Shown in pieces: positions 52,113-61,100 of a stretch of DNA of 64,000 bases; positions within the stretch are counted from its first letter, which is position 1, and every line of letters starts with the position of its first letter. Source of the DNA: Ardenticatenaceae bacterium. Its GTDB lineage: Bacteria; Chloroflexota; Anaerolineae; Promineifilales; Promineifilaceae. Where the stretch lies: NCBI GenBank assembly GCA_020634245.1, contig JACKCC010000027.1:19511-83510 (forward strand), written 5' to 3'. A model generated the notes under the pieces. It saw nothing but the letters and a program-made list of their open reading frames with translations, had not been told where the DNA came from and made no database searches. The translations under genes were made by a program, and so were the position numbers.

Positions 52113-53456
52113 ATGAAGAAAATTACCGTTTTGTTTGTGATTTTATCGATGGCATTTTTGTTGGCTGCCTGTGGCGGCAGTGCTGAACCGGTGGAGATTC
52201 CGGTGGAAACGGCCGTTGAACCGACCCTTCCACCAGCGCCGGCAACGGCAACACTTCTCCCGCCGCCGGTGGTGAGTCAATCGGGTGGCGAAGGGGATAC
52301 GGCCGTAGCCAGTGAAGAACCTGCACCGCCAACGCCAGCTCCGGCCATTGCCGAGCCGCAAACCTTACCTGTCTGGCCAGCCGATCGGTTTGGCTATGGT
52401 GTTCAGGTTCACGGCGATGCCACCGTGTCCGATCAGGGCACAGTTATGGATGTCGTTAAAAATCAACTGGGCATGGATTGGGTCAAAACCCAAATCCGCT
52501 GGAACTATGCCGAGGCCGGGCGTGATGAATATCAATGGTTTTTTTACGATGCGACCTTGAACGAAGCCGCTGAAAAAGGTCTGTATACGTTGGTCAGCGT
52601 CGTGGCTGCGCCCGATTGGTCCCGTTCCTACGGATTGGATCAGACTGGCAAACATGGCCCGCCCGACAATTACCAGGATTATTACGACTTTTTGCGGACA
52701 CTGTTGGAGCGCTACCCCGACAAAATCGACGCTGTTGAAGTGTGGAATGAGCAGAATTTGGATCGGGAATGGCTGGCTCCTAATGGCTTGAGCGCGGCTG
52801 ATTACACTGCCTTTCTAAAAGGGGCGTATGAAACCATCAAGTCAGTCAATCCTGACGTTATCGTTGTTAGTGGCGCGCTGTCACCGACGGGCGGTTGGAC
52901 AGAACCAGATGGGACAGTTACCGCTCTGGACGATTTTGTGTATCTTGACCAGATGATTCAAGCCGGATTTTTGAATTATGCTGACTGCGTTGGCGTTCAT
53001 CACAACGGCATTAACTTGCCGCCAGATGTCGCTTATGACCAAACCGGTTCACTGCCGGAATCCGCCACTGCATCTTTCCGCGGCCCATTCGACAATCCGC
53101 ATCACAGTTGGAGCTTCAAAACGACGCTGGATGTAACGGCCGAAAAAGTCCGCGCGGTTGATCCCAACAAGAAACTGTGCATTACCGAATTCGGCTGGGC
53201 AACCCGCGAGGGATTGGCCGGCGACGTAGGCAATTTTGGCTTTGCCAATGACAATACGTTGGATGAGCAGGCACAGTACATTGTGCAGGCGTTTAACCAG
53301 ATGCGTGATTCCGGTTACGTCTGGATTGCGACCCTGTTCAACTTTGATTTTGGCAACAAAGGCACCGATGATCCGGCCCTGTACAGCCTGATCGACAGCA
53401 GTGGGATTCCCCGGCCGGCTTTTGGGGCCGTCGCGGCCATGGAAAAAGACCATTAG
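52113..53456 (+). CDS. Lipoprotein glycosidase, clan GH-A-like
   Basis: The 447-residue product has a lipoprotein signal (FLLAAC), a Thr/Pro-rich linker, then a barrel homologous to the end of the preceding gene: LGMDWVKTQIRW near 125, WNEQNLDREW near 212 with the acid/base Glu, VVSGALSPTGGW, and CITEFGWATREG near 357 with the nucleophile Glu. The family may be GH39- or GH5-like; substrate unknown. It is the second of three paralogues. Confidence 0.8.
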   Translation: MKKITVLFVILSMAFLLAACGGSAEPVEIPVETAVEPTLPPAPATATLLPPPVVSQSGGEGDTAVASEEPAPPTPAPAIAEPQTLPVWPADRFGYGVQVHGDATVSDQGTVMDVVKNQLGMDWVKTQIRWNYAEAGRDEYQWFFYDATLNEAAEKGLYTLVSVVAAPDWSRSYGLDQTGKHGPPDNYQDYYDFLRTLLERYPDKIDAVEVWNEQNLDREWLAPNGLSAADYTAFLKGAYETIKSVNPDVIVVSGALSPTGGWTEPDGTVTALDDFVYLDQMIQAGFLNYADCVGVHHNGINLPPDVAYDQTGSLPESATASFRGPFDNPHHSWSFKTTLDVTAEKVRAVDPNKKLCITEFGWATREGLAGDVGNFGFANDNTLDEQAQYIVQAFNQMRDSGYVWIATLFNFDFGNKGTDDPALYSLIDSSGIPRPAFGAVAAMEKDH

Positions 53457-53458
53457 TG

Positions 53459-54613
53459 ATGCGGCGTGCTTTTCTTCTGTTAGGAATGATGGTGTTGGTG
53501 GCTTGCCAAACGGCCGTTATGCCGCCAACACCAACACCCGTACCGACGTCTACATCATTCCCCACGGCTCTGATGGGAGAAACGGCCGTTAATCAACTAT
53601 TCGCATCTCCAGCCTACGGTATCCAGGCCTTCATGTGGTGGAAAGCCGACATTGCTCAAAGAGATTTACAACTCATCGACAAAATGGGCTTTGGTTGGGT
53701 GAAACAAGAATTTTCCTGGCGCGAAATCGAAGGCATCAAAAAAGGCGAGCGTGACTGGTATCGGCCGAACTTGATTGTAGGCATGGTCGAAGATGCCGGC
53801 CTTAACCTGGTTGTTCGTCTGGATCGCCAGCCATTTTGGACGGAAGCAGACCCATTAGACCTGCACGATAATGCGCCACCATCCAATTTGCAAGATTTTG
53901 GTGATTTCTGTGGTGCTGTGGCTGAACGTTATAACGGCCGTATCGCCGCCTATCAGGTCTGGAACGAGCCAAACTTGAGCCGGGAATGGGGCAATCAGCC
54001 GCCTGATCCGGCTGAATATACTGAACTGCTCAAAGTTTGTTACCAGGCCATCAAAGCCGCCGATCCCAACGCAATCGTCATCTCCGCCGGGTTGGCGCCG
54101 ACCGGAACCAACGATGCAACGGCGATGCCGGATGCTGATTTTTTGCAGGGCATGTATACGGCCGGCGCTTCACCTTATTTTGACGTACTGGGTCTGCATG
54201 CACCGGGCTACAAAGCGCCGCCGGAGCTAGACCCGGCCGAAGCGGCAGCCACTCCTGATTATGGCGGCGGGCGCTGGTTTGCCTTTCGCCACGTCGAGGA
54301 TATGCGTGCTATCATGGTGGCCAACGGCGATGGCGCCAAACAGGTTGCCATCCTGGAAATGGGCTGGACGCTGGATACGGTGAATCCGCATTATGCCTGG
54401 TTTGCCGTTGATGAGCAGACCCAGGCCGATTATTTGGTGCGGGCTTACCAATATGCCCAAAAAAATTGGCAGCCCTGGATTGGGTTGATGTCCTCAATTT
54501 ACATTGCCGATTACGGCTGGACTGAAGAGAATGAGCAGTGGTGGTGGTCAATTGTACTGCCCGATGGCACGCCGCGTCTGGCGTATGAGGCGCTGCGCGA
54601 GATGGAGAAATGA
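53459..54613 (+). CDS. Lipoprotein glycosidase, clan GH-A-like (third paralogue)
   Basis: The 384-residue product follows the previous stop with no gap; ATG 53459 or the overlapping GTG 53456 may start it. A lipoprotein signal ends LVAC, followed by a Thr/Pro stretch. The barrel has MGFGWVKQEFSW near 80, WNEPNLSREW near 168 and AILEMGWTLD near 299, giving both catalytic Glu residues. The tight junction implies co-translation with the second paralogue. Confidence 0.8.
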   Translation: MRRAFLLLGMMVLVACQTAVMPPTPTPVPTSTSFPTALMGETAVNQLFASPAYGIQAFMWWKADIAQRDLQLIDKMGFGWVKQEFSWREIEGIKKGERDWYRPNLIVGMVEDAGLNLVVRLDRQPFWTEADPLDLHDNAPPSNLQDFGDFCGAVAERYNGRIAAYQVWNEPNLSREWGNQPPDPAEYTELLKVCYQAIKAADPNAIVISAGLAPTGTNDATAMPDADFLQGMYTAGASPYFDVLGLHAPGYKAPPELDPAEAAATPDYGGGRWFAFRHVEDMRAIMVANGDGAKQVAILEMGWTLDTVNPHYAWFAVDEQTQADYLVRAYQYAQKNWQPWIGLMSSIYIADYGWTEENEQWWWSIVLPDGTPRLAYEALREMEK

Positions 54614-54712
54614 GCGGGTGACATGGTGAAGGGGTGGGCGACCTTCGGTCGCTGGGGTTGAAGAAAACCACTTGCCAACTCGTAACCCCGCAACTTCGCA
54701 AACTCTTACAAT
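54605..54712. repeat. Short-repeat-rich spacer
   Basis: Sequence between the third glycosidase and the CopD-like gene contains GGGTGACATGGTGAAGGGG and CAACTCGTAACC / CAACTTCGCAAACTC units of the same families seen near 31.5 and 32.35 kb. Confidence 0.45.
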
Positions 54713-55208
54713 GACATTCTGGATTTTAGTTATCTCTTATTGGTTTCATTTATTGTCTACGGTGGTTTGGCTGGGTGGAATGGCGCTGATGCTCCTGGTT
54801 GCCTGGCCAGCCCTGCGCCGGGGAATGCTGTCGGATAATCATTGGCTGGTTTTGCAGCAGCGGTTCATGCCCTGGGCCAATGGCAGCCTGATTATTCTGC
54901 TCATCACCGGCTTTGTGCAGATGACAAATGATCCCAATTACAACGGCTTTTTGCAGATTGATAGTTTGTGGGCCGGGGCAATTTTGGTGAAGCATCTGGC
55001 GTTTGGCGGAATGGTGATGATTGGTGTTTATGTGCAGTGGGTGCTGCACCCGGCAATGGATCGATTGAAGCTGTTGGGGGAAAAACGGCCGTCTCTACTC
55101 CAATCAGAGCAAGCAGCCCTGTCACAGCGCGAAATCCGGCTGCTGCGGTTGAATTTGTTGTGTGCGGCGGCGGTTTTGTTCTGTACGGCGGTGGCAACGG
55201 CCGTGTAG
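54711..55208 (+). CDS. CopD-like membrane protein
   Basis: The 165-residue product from MTFWILVISYWFHLLSTVVW has four membrane helices with conserved His and Trp (FHLLSTVVWLGGMAL, ILVKHLAFGGMVMIG), the pattern of CopD/DUF2269-like proteins. I start it at 54711; no Shine-Dalgarno is visible because repeat DNA abuts the start, so it may be translated weakly or leaderless. Confidence 0.7.
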   Translation: MTFWILVISYWFHLLSTVVWLGGMALMLLVAWPALRRGMLSDNHWLVLQQRFMPWANGSLIILLITGFVQMTNDPNYNGFLQIDSLWAGAILVKHLAFGGMVMIGVYVQWVLHPAMDRLKLLGEKRPSLLQSEQAALSQREIRLLRLNLLCAAAVLFCTAVATAV

Positions 55209-55277
55209 GTTTCATGCGTCAGAAGTCATGCGATATTGACGGTTGACAAAATGACGTGTGACAAAGCGAGGTGTGGT

Positions 55278-55880
55278 ATGAGTGAAGCCCGAAAGCAAGT
55301 CTTACAAATGCTCCAGGATGGTAAGTTAACGGCCGAACAGGCCCAGGAATTGCTGCAAGCCCTGGAACCAACTACTGAAGAGCCACAAGAAGCCATCGAA
55401 GGGGAGGTCGTTCAGCCTGTCGAGCCGCCTGATATGGAGCGATTCCGCCGGTTTTGGCAGTACCCGTTTTTTATCGCCCTGGCCGTTCTCGTTGCCGTCG
55501 GGCTGGGACTGCGCTCCTTGTATCAGGCGTCGGAAGGCATGATGACGTTTTGGTTGTTTTGCGTGTCAGGCATCTTTGCTTTAACGTTTATCTTGACCGT
55601 GTTGGCTTTTATGAGCCGCAGTGCCCCCTGGGTTCATGTGCGCGTCAAAGAAAAAACGGGCCGCAAAATTGCCATCAGCCTGCCGTTGCCGATGGGATTG
55701 GCTCAATGGGGTATCGGCATTGCTCGCAACTTTGTGCCGGAAACGGAGCAGGGCAATCTGGATATGGCCGCTGAATTTATCCGCTCAGCTCGCCACGATT
55801 TGAAAGGGCCAGGCACCGAGCCACTGATGATCAATGTCGATGACGAGGATGGTGATCAGGTGCAGGTGTTCATCGGGTAA
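55278..55880 (+). CDS. SHOCT-like N-terminal domain membrane protein
   Basis: The 200-residue product (start 55278, GAGGTGTGG upstream) opens with a SHOCT/YvlB-like helical hairpin (VLQMLQDGKLTAEQAQELLQ), then an acidic linker, two membrane helices near 66-86 and 99-118, and a soluble C-terminal part of about 75 residues. Similar proteins occur near envelope-stress genes. Function not established. Confidence 0.7.
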   Translation: MSEARKQVLQMLQDGKLTAEQAQELLQALEPTTEEPQEAIEGEVVQPVEPPDMERFRRFWQYPFFIALAVLVAVGLGLRSLYQASEGMMTFWLFCVSGIFALTFILTVLAFMSRSAPWVHVRVKEKTGRKIAISLPLPMGLAQWGIGIARNFVPETEQGNLDMAAEFIRSARHDLKGPGTEPLMINVDDEDGDQVQVFIG

Positions 55881-55885
55881 ATGAT

Positions 55886-55948
55886 GGCGGGGATTAGGGA
55901 ATTTGGGGATTTTTTCTTATTGTATCCCTAAATCCCCTAGTCCCCGCT
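55886..55948. repeat. GGGGATT-type inverted repeat array
   Basis: GCGGGGATTAGGG and TTGGGGATTTT are mirrored by CCTAAATCCCC and TAGTCCCCGC, giving a long imperfect hairpin just before rtcA. It also could terminate the preceding gene. Confidence 0.65.
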
Positions 55949-55958
55949 CATAGAAATC

Positions 55959-57008
55959 ATGCTCATCATCGACGGCAGCCAGGGAGAAGGGGGAGGGCAG
56001 GTTTTGCGTACCAGTCTGAGTTTGGCGGCTTTGACAGGATGGCCGTTTACCCTCACCAACATTCGCGCCAATCGAGCCAAACCGGGCTTACGGCCGCAGC
56101 ATGTAACGGCCGTTCATGCCGCCGCCGCTCTTTGCCAGGCCGAGATAAAAGGGGCTGGTCTCAACTCCCAAACGCTGGAATTCCGCCCGCAGATCCCAAC
56201 GCGAGCTGGCAATTACCGCTTTGACGTGACTGATGCTGCGCAAGGTGGTTCGGCAGGCTCAGTGACCTTGATTTTGCAGGCTTTGCTTTGGCCACTGCTC
56301 TTTGCCGACGGGCCATCGCAGCTGTCGTTGCACGGCGGCACGCATGTGCCTTTTAGCCCGCCGTATCATTATTTGGCGGAGGTGGCCCGGCCAGCCTTTG
56401 CCCGGTTTGGGGCGGAGTTTGCGCTGGAGTTGGTTGACTGGGGCTGGTATCCGGCGGGCAGGGGAGCGGTAACGGCCGTTATCCAACCCAAGAGTCAATT
56501 GCAAGCCGTCGATTTTGCGCCTGTGTCGGTTCACAAAGTCAGCGGCGTGGCCGCTGTAACCAATCTGCCGGCCCACATCCCACAGCGCATGGCCCGCCGC
56601 GCCGACAATTTACTGCGTCAGGCCGGTTTTGCCACCGACATCCAGCCGCTGCGGGAGCGGGGATGCGGGCCGGGAGCCGGCCTGGTCTTGTGGCTGCCGC
56701 AGGCCGGGTTTACCAGCCTGGGCCGTAAAGGATTACCGGCCGATAAAGTGGCGGAAACGGCCGTTGCCGATCTTCTGGCTTTTGTGGACAATAAGACCGC
56801 AATTGACAAGCATTTGGCTGATCAATTGTTGATTCCCATGGCACTGGGACACGGCCGTTCCACCTTGACGACCAACCAATTAACACAACACACACTCACC
56901 AACGCGCACCTGCTGCGCCAATGGCTGGACGTATCCATTACCATTACCGGTGACTTAGGTGAACCAGCTCAAATTGAAGTCACTGGCATCAATTATCAAT
57001 TGGCGTGA
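55959..57008 (+). CDS. rtcA: RNA 3-prime-terminal phosphate cyclase RtcA
   Basis: The 349-residue enzyme begins LIIDGSQGEGGGQVLRTSLS and has NIRANRAKPGLRPQHV, HGGTHVPFSPPYHYL and, near the end, LADQLLIPMALGHGRS with the conserved region holding the adenylylated His. RtcA converts RNA 3-prime phosphates to 2-prime,3-prime-cyclic phosphates, the substrate class of RtcB. It is 32 kb from rtcB here and just ahead of RNase Z. Confidence 0.93.
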   Translation: MLIIDGSQGEGGGQVLRTSLSLAALTGWPFTLTNIRANRAKPGLRPQHVTAVHAAAALCQAEIKGAGLNSQTLEFRPQIPTRAGNYRFDVTDAAQGGSAGSVTLILQALLWPLLFADGPSQLSLHGGTHVPFSPPYHYLAEVARPAFARFGAEFALELVDWGWYPAGRGAVTAVIQPKSQLQAVDFAPVSVHKVSGVAAVTNLPAHIPQRMARRADNLLRQAGFATDIQPLRERGCGPGAGLVLWLPQAGFTSLGRKGLPADKVAETAVADLLAFVDNKTAIDKHLADQLLIPMALGHGRSTLTTNQLTQHTLTNAHLLRQWLDVSITITGDLGEPAQIEVTGINYQLA

Positions 57009-57043
57009 TGCGTGAAGATAAAAGCTCACACATCACGCATCAT
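57004..57043. repeat. Inverted repeat of GATGCGTGA type
   Basis: TGATGCGTGA and TCACGCATCA flank a short spacer between rtcA and the RNase Z gene. A related GTGATGCGTGA occurs near 22.41 kb. Confidence 0.6.
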
Positions 57044-57048
57044 ATTTT

Positions 57049-58011
57049 ATGTTTGAACTTATCTTTTTTGGCACGTCATCATCGGCCCCGTCGGCACACC
57101 GGGGCTTATCATCACACATGATTTTGTACCGGCAGCACCGCTTTTTGCTGGACTGCGGCGAAGGCACGCAGCGGCAAATTTTGCAGAGCGGCCTGGGTTT
57201 TAAACGGTTAAACAAAGTTTTACTCACTCACGGCCATTTGGACCATATTTTGGGACTGGGCGGGCTGATTTCTACGTTGAGCCGCTGGGAAAATTTGGAT
57301 CAGATCGATATTTACAGCGGCCGTTCCACTTTGACGCGGGTTGGCAATTTGCTGTACAAAGTGGTTTTCCTGGGGGCAAAGCCACCCATCGAAATTAATC
57401 TGATTCCGTTGGAGCCGGGCGTTGTCATGGAAGATGACAAGTTTACACTTTCCACTTTTCCGGTCAGCCATCGCGGGGCGGAGAGTTTTGGCTTTCTGTT
57501 CCAGGAGAAGGAGCATCGGCCGTTTCTGGCCGAAAAGGCCGATGCCTTAGGCGTTCCTTTCGGGCCGGAGCGGAGCCGGTTGGTGCGGGGAGAAAGCGTG
57601 GTGTTGGGTGACGGCCGTACCATCCACCCTGATGACGTTCTCGGCGAAGGCGTACCGGGCACGAAATACGTCCATATCGGTGATGTCGGCCGTATCGACG
57701 ACACCATCCGCACCGTCTGCCAGGATGCCGATACCCTAGTCATGGAATCCACTTACGTCGACGAAGAAGCGGAAATGGCTCACAGTTTTGGCCATATGAC
57801 GGCGGCAGCAGCGGCCCGTCTAGCCCGTGACGCCAACGTGCAAACGCTTATTCTGACTCATATCTCTCGCCGCTACTTTGAGCGGGACATTCGCCGGGAG
57901 GCGCAGGCCATATTCCCCCACACTTTTGTCGCTCGTGACTTTGACCACTTCCAAATTTCTCGCGGCGGCGCGGTACGGTTGAAGAAAGATTCGCAGCAAT
58001 ACGAGGAATAA
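57049..58011 (+). CDS. rnz: Ribonuclease Z
   Basis: The 320-residue metallo-beta-lactamase-fold enzyme has FFGTSSSAPSAHRGLSS, LLDCGEGTQRQIL, the metal motif LTHGHLDHILGLGG near 62, and downstream ESTYVDEEAEMAHSFGHMT and ILTHISRRYF. It removes 3-prime trailers from tRNA precursors, needed here since the visible tRNA lacks an encoded CCA. It is followed two bases later by the oxidoreductase gene. Confidence 0.93.
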   Translation: MFELIFFGTSSSAPSAHRGLSSHMILYRQHRFLLDCGEGTQRQILQSGLGFKRLNKVLLTHGHLDHILGLGGLISTLSRWENLDQIDIYSGRSTLTRVGNLLYKVVFLGAKPPIEINLIPLEPGVVMEDDKFTLSTFPVSHRGAESFGFLFQEKEHRPFLAEKADALGVPFGPERSRLVRGESVVLGDGRTIHPDDVLGEGVPGTKYVHIGDVGRIDDTIRTVCQDADTLVMESTYVDEEAEMAHSFGHMTAAAAARLARDANVQTLILTHISRRYFERDIRREAQAIFPHTFVARDFDHFQISRGGAVRLKKDSQQYEE

Positions 58012-58013
58012 TC

Positions 58014-59387
58014 ATGGATGAAACAGCCGATATTGTTATTTGTGGGGCCGGGATTGCCGGTATTTCTGCTGCCTATCACCTGGCGGTCAAACAGGGCGTT
58101 AAAAATGTCGTCCTGGTTGATGAGCGGGAGCCATTGACGCTGACTAGCGATAAATCGACCGAATGTTACCGCAACTGGTGGCCCGGCCCTGGCGATACAA
58201 TGGTGCGCTTCATGAACCACAGCATCGATCTGCTGGGTGATCTGGCCGACAGTAGCGGCAACTATTTCAATCTCAATCAACGCGGCTACATTTTTCTCAC
58301 TGCTGACCCGGTACACGCCCGGTCGATGCAGCGAACAGCGGCCGAGATTGCCGCTTTGGGTGCAGGTGAATTACGTGTAGTCAACAAGGCTGGGGATTAC
58401 GTGCCTTCTCCCGGTGAGGGGTATGGCCTGGCGCTGGATGGAGCCGATTTGCTTTTAAGCCCGGAGATGATTCAGGCACATTATCCATTTATCAACGATG
58501 AGGCCCAGGCGCTGCTGCACGCCCGGCGCTGCGGCTGGCTTAGCGCCCAGCAGATGGGGATGTATATGCTGGAGCAGGCGAAGGCGCATGGGGCCAGGCT
58601 GGTAACAGGGCGGGTAACGGCCGTATCCCTGGAAAACAATCGCATTCAAGCTGTGGAAGTTGAACAGAATGGTACTAAAACCCAAATCGCCGCCTCGGCT
58701 TACGTCATTGCCGCCGGACCATTGGTGAAACAGGCAGCGGCAATGATTGGCGTGGATTTGCCGGTTTTTAACGAACTGCATGGCAAAATCGCCTTTGAAG
58801 ACACCCAGGGCGTCATCCCGCGACACGTACCGCTGATGATTTGGAATGATCCGGTTCGTCTGGCCTGGACGGATGAAGAACGAGCCGAACTGGCTGCCTT
58901 TGATGACACGCGCTGGCTGGTGGAGGAATTCCCGGCCGGTGTCCATTTTCGGCCGGAGGGCGGGCCGGGCGCGCAAACGGTCCTGGCCATCTGGACGTAT
59001 GACGTAGAGGTCAAAGAACCAACCTGGCCGATTGATCTGCCTGATGAGTATGCCGAAATTATTATGCGCGGGCTGGTGCGGATGGTTCCGGGGCTAGATG
59101 TTTATTTGGGAAAGATGGCACGGCCGTATATCGACGGCGGCTACTACTGCAAAACCCAGGAAAATCGGCCCATCATTGGCCCACTGCCGGTGGATGGAGC
59201 CTATATCATTGGGGCATTGTCCGGTTATGGTATCATGGCTGCTATGGCCGCTGGTGAACTTCTGGCGGCTCACGTGACCGGTGATGCCCTGCCTGATTAC
59301 GCATCCGACTTCCTGCTCGGCCGCTATGATGACCCGGCTTACCGGGCTATGCTGGCCGACTGGGATCCAACGACGGGTCAATTATAG
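58014..59387 (+). CDS. FAD-dependent oxidoreductase (DAO family)
   Basis: The 457-residue protein has an N-terminal dinucleotide-binding motif (IVICGAGIAGISAAYHLA), SDKSTECYRNWWPG near 60 and a C-terminal NRPIIGPLPVDGAYIIGALS, as in sarcosine/dimethylglycine oxidase-like enzymes. It probably oxidises an amino or imino acid in the cytoplasm. It begins two bases after rnz. Confidence 0.85.
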   Translation: MDETADIVICGAGIAGISAAYHLAVKQGVKNVVLVDEREPLTLTSDKSTECYRNWWPGPGDTMVRFMNHSIDLLGDLADSSGNYFNLNQRGYIFLTADPVHARSMQRTAAEIAALGAGELRVVNKAGDYVPSPGEGYGLALDGADLLLSPEMIQAHYPFINDEAQALLHARRCGWLSAQQMGMYMLEQAKAHGARLVTGRVTAVSLENNRIQAVEVEQNGTKTQIAASAYVIAAGPLVKQAAAMIGVDLPVFNELHGKIAFEDTQGVIPRHVPLMIWNDPVRLAWTDEERAELAAFDDTRWLVEEFPAGVHFRPEGGPGAQTVLAIWTYDVEVKEPTWPIDLPDEYAEIIMRGLVRMVPGLDVYLGKMARPYIDGGYYCKTQENRPIIGPLPVDGAYIIGALSGYGIMAAMAAGELLAAHVTGDALPDYASDFLLGRYDDPAYRAMLADWDPTTGQL

Positions 59388-59457
59388 TCTCAGGTTAGAC
59401 CGGCGAGTTTTTTTGTAGTTTATAATTTAAATCGGGTAGCGAATTTCATCCGTTGTC

Positions 59458-59515
59458 CGGGTGTACCCTTGTGGTCGCCCTTAACTGGACGGGCACAAGA
59501 CCTGCCCCTACTTCG
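59458..59515. repeat. Possible dispersed intergenic repeat
   Basis: GTGTACCCTTGTGGTCGCCC followed by GACGGGCACAAGACCTGCC and CCTAC resembles common intergenic repeats with GGGCGACC/GGGGCAGG cores. Only one copy is in the window. Confidence 0.3.
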
Positions 59516-59566
59516 ATTATTTTCTTAAAGACGAGTAAACTCTCGCCGGTCTCCAGAAGGAAACAC

Positions 59567-60073
59567 ATGGAATTACAATTACCGACCTTTTCGACCGAAA
59601 TAGTCACAGCCCAGTTTTTGTACCGGGGTAAACTGCAACCGCGCGGCGAACTGTTCACGTTCCTGAATGATCGCCGCTATCTTAACTTCCACATGAGGGA
59701 GGCTACTTTTCATCCGCTGCCAGAAGGGTATCGGGTTAACACGTTGAAGCAGGATGGTATTAACGTTAACTGGCGTGACATCCTTTACATCGCATTGCTG
59801 CATGAAGCAAATATGGAACGGGTGCAGTTATTGCAATCGGGGAGGCCAGTAACGTTCTACTTACAGAATCTGGCCATCCGAGGCAATTTGCGGGTTAATC
59901 CGGATGCGCATGATAATGATTTGTTGGACGAAACCCGCGATTTTTTGGCCGTAACCGATGCTAATATCGTACCGCTGCATCCGGTAGCGGCCGTACCCGC
60001 ATCCACAGTACCCTTACTGGCGCTAAATCGGCATCAAATTGAGAGTTATCACGTTTATCAGCCCAAAGCCTAG
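59567..60073 (+). CDS. Hypothetical protein
   Basis: The 168-residue product (ATG after AGAAGGAAA) has a beta-rich core: IVTAQFLYRGKLQPRGELFT, FLNDRRYLNFHMREATFHPL, LNPDAH-like segment and a final VYQPKA. No catalytic motif, signal peptide or membrane helix is seen. I do not recognise the family. It lies alone between the oxidoreductase and rsgA. Confidence 0.65.
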   Translation: MELQLPTFSTEIVTAQFLYRGKLQPRGELFTFLNDRRYLNFHMREATFHPLPEGYRVNTLKQDGINVNWRDILYIALLHEANMERVQLLQSGRPVTFYLQNLAIRGNLRVNPDAHDNDLLDETRDFLAVTDANIVPLHPVAAVPASTVPLLALNRHQIESYHVYQPKA

Positions 60074-60090
60074 CCGCACCTGATGGGTCA

Positions 60091-60120
60091 TTCACACGCA
60101 AAGGTTGTATGCGTTATAAT
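60091..60120 (+). promoter_or_regulatory. Promoter of rsgA
   Basis: TTCACA at 60091-60096 and a perfect TATAAT at 60115-60120 are 18 bases apart. The adjoining palindrome at 60119-60138 overlaps the transcription start. Confidence 0.6.
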
Positions 60121-60138
60121 CTAACTTGTAAGTTAGAT
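60119..60138. promoter_or_regulatory. Palindromic operator-like site at rsgA
   Basis: ATCTAACTT and AAGTTAGAT form a perfect 9-base inverted repeat with a two-base centre, starting at the end of the -10 element. This is a good place for a repressor or a 5-prime mRNA hairpin. Confidence 0.5.
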
Positions 60139-60139
60139 T

Positions 60140-61099
60140 GTGGAGGTTTGGTATCTGAAACAGCAACGTAAAGGTATTGTCATCAAGGCCATCAGCGGTT
60201 TTTTTACCGTTGTTAGTGACGAAGGTGAAATTGTAGCGCAGCTGCCGGGACGGTTGAAGCAGGAATGGCAGCGTTCTACCATTGTGGCGGTGGGCGACCG
60301 GGTGACGGTGTCGTTAAATGCTGATGGCACGGGCACGATTGAAGCGGTGGCTGAACGACAATCGGTGTTGTCGCGGACGCGCACATCGGCCGAGGGCCGC
60401 CATCTGTTAAAGGACCAGGAGCAGGTGCTGGTGGCGAATCCCGATCAGGTGGTGTTTGTGTTTGCGGTGAAACGGCCGTATCCCAGCCTCCGCAAATTAG
60501 ACCGCTTCCTCGTCGTCGCCGAAATGAACGAACTCCCGGCCATCATCTGCATCAACAAGGTTGACCTGACCGGACTGGATAAGGCCCGCGAACAATTTCA
60601 GCTTTACGAAGAAATAGGTTATCCCGTCATCTATACCAGCGCCCAAACAGGGCAGGGTGTTGATGGGCTGCGGGAGCAGCTGCGGGATAAGTTGACGGTT
60701 TTGGCCGGGTCATCAGGGGTGGGCAAGTCGAGCCTGCTCAACGCCATCGAGCCGGGGCTGGGATTGAAGGTGCAGGAAGTGAGCCAGGCGACGGGCAAGG
60801 GACTGCACACCACCCGCTATGCCGAAATTTTCCCGCTGGCGATGGGCGGTTTTGTGGCCGATACGCCGGGGATTCGTGGGTTGGCCCTGTTCGATGTTGA
60901 ACCGGCAGAACTGGACGCCTATTTTCGCGAGATTGCCCCATTGGTGGCTGACTGCCAGTTCAGCGACTGCACTCACGAACATGAACCGGGTTGTGCTGTG
61001 CGGGCGGCGGTGCAGGACGGCCGTATCACCTCTCAACGTTACGACAGCTATCTGCGCTTGCGGGCCGAGCATGAAACGCTGGATCGGGAGGCATATTAA
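60140..61099 (+). CDS. rsgA: Small-subunit-dependent GTPase RsgA
   Basis: The product has the circularly permuted GTPase order G4-G1-G3: INKVDLTGL near 132, GSSGVGKSSLLNAI near 192 and DTPGIRG near 239, plus a C-terminal zinc site (CQFSDCTHEHEPGCAV). It matures the 30S subunit. The start is uncertain: GTG 60140 is used here (319 residues), but GGAGG lies at 60141-60145 and the best-spaced in-frame codon is a CTG at 60155, giving LKQQRKGIVIKAISGFF, which fits family N-termini better. Confidence 0.92.
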   Translation: MEVWYLKQQRKGIVIKAISGFFTVVSDEGEIVAQLPGRLKQEWQRSTIVAVGDRVTVSLNADGTGTIEAVAERQSVLSRTRTSAEGRHLLKDQEQVLVANPDQVVFVFAVKRPYPSLRKLDRFLVVAEMNELPAIICINKVDLTGLDKAREQFQLYEEIGYPVIYTSAQTGQGVDGLREQLRDKLTVLAGSSGVGKSSLLNAIEPGLGLKVQEVSQATGKGLHTTRYAEIFPLAMGGFVADTPGIRGLALFDVEPAELDAYFREIAPLVADCQFSDCTHEHEPGCAVRAAVQDGRITSQRYDSYLRLRAEHETLDREAY

Positions 61100-61100
61100 G

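Noticed and set aside
60819..61100. Extending the lipoprotein gene upstream through rsgA
   Set aside because: The frame is open across rsgA but in a different frame from the conserved GTPase. The GTG at 61101 has a proper ribosome binding site and gives a sensible signal peptide.
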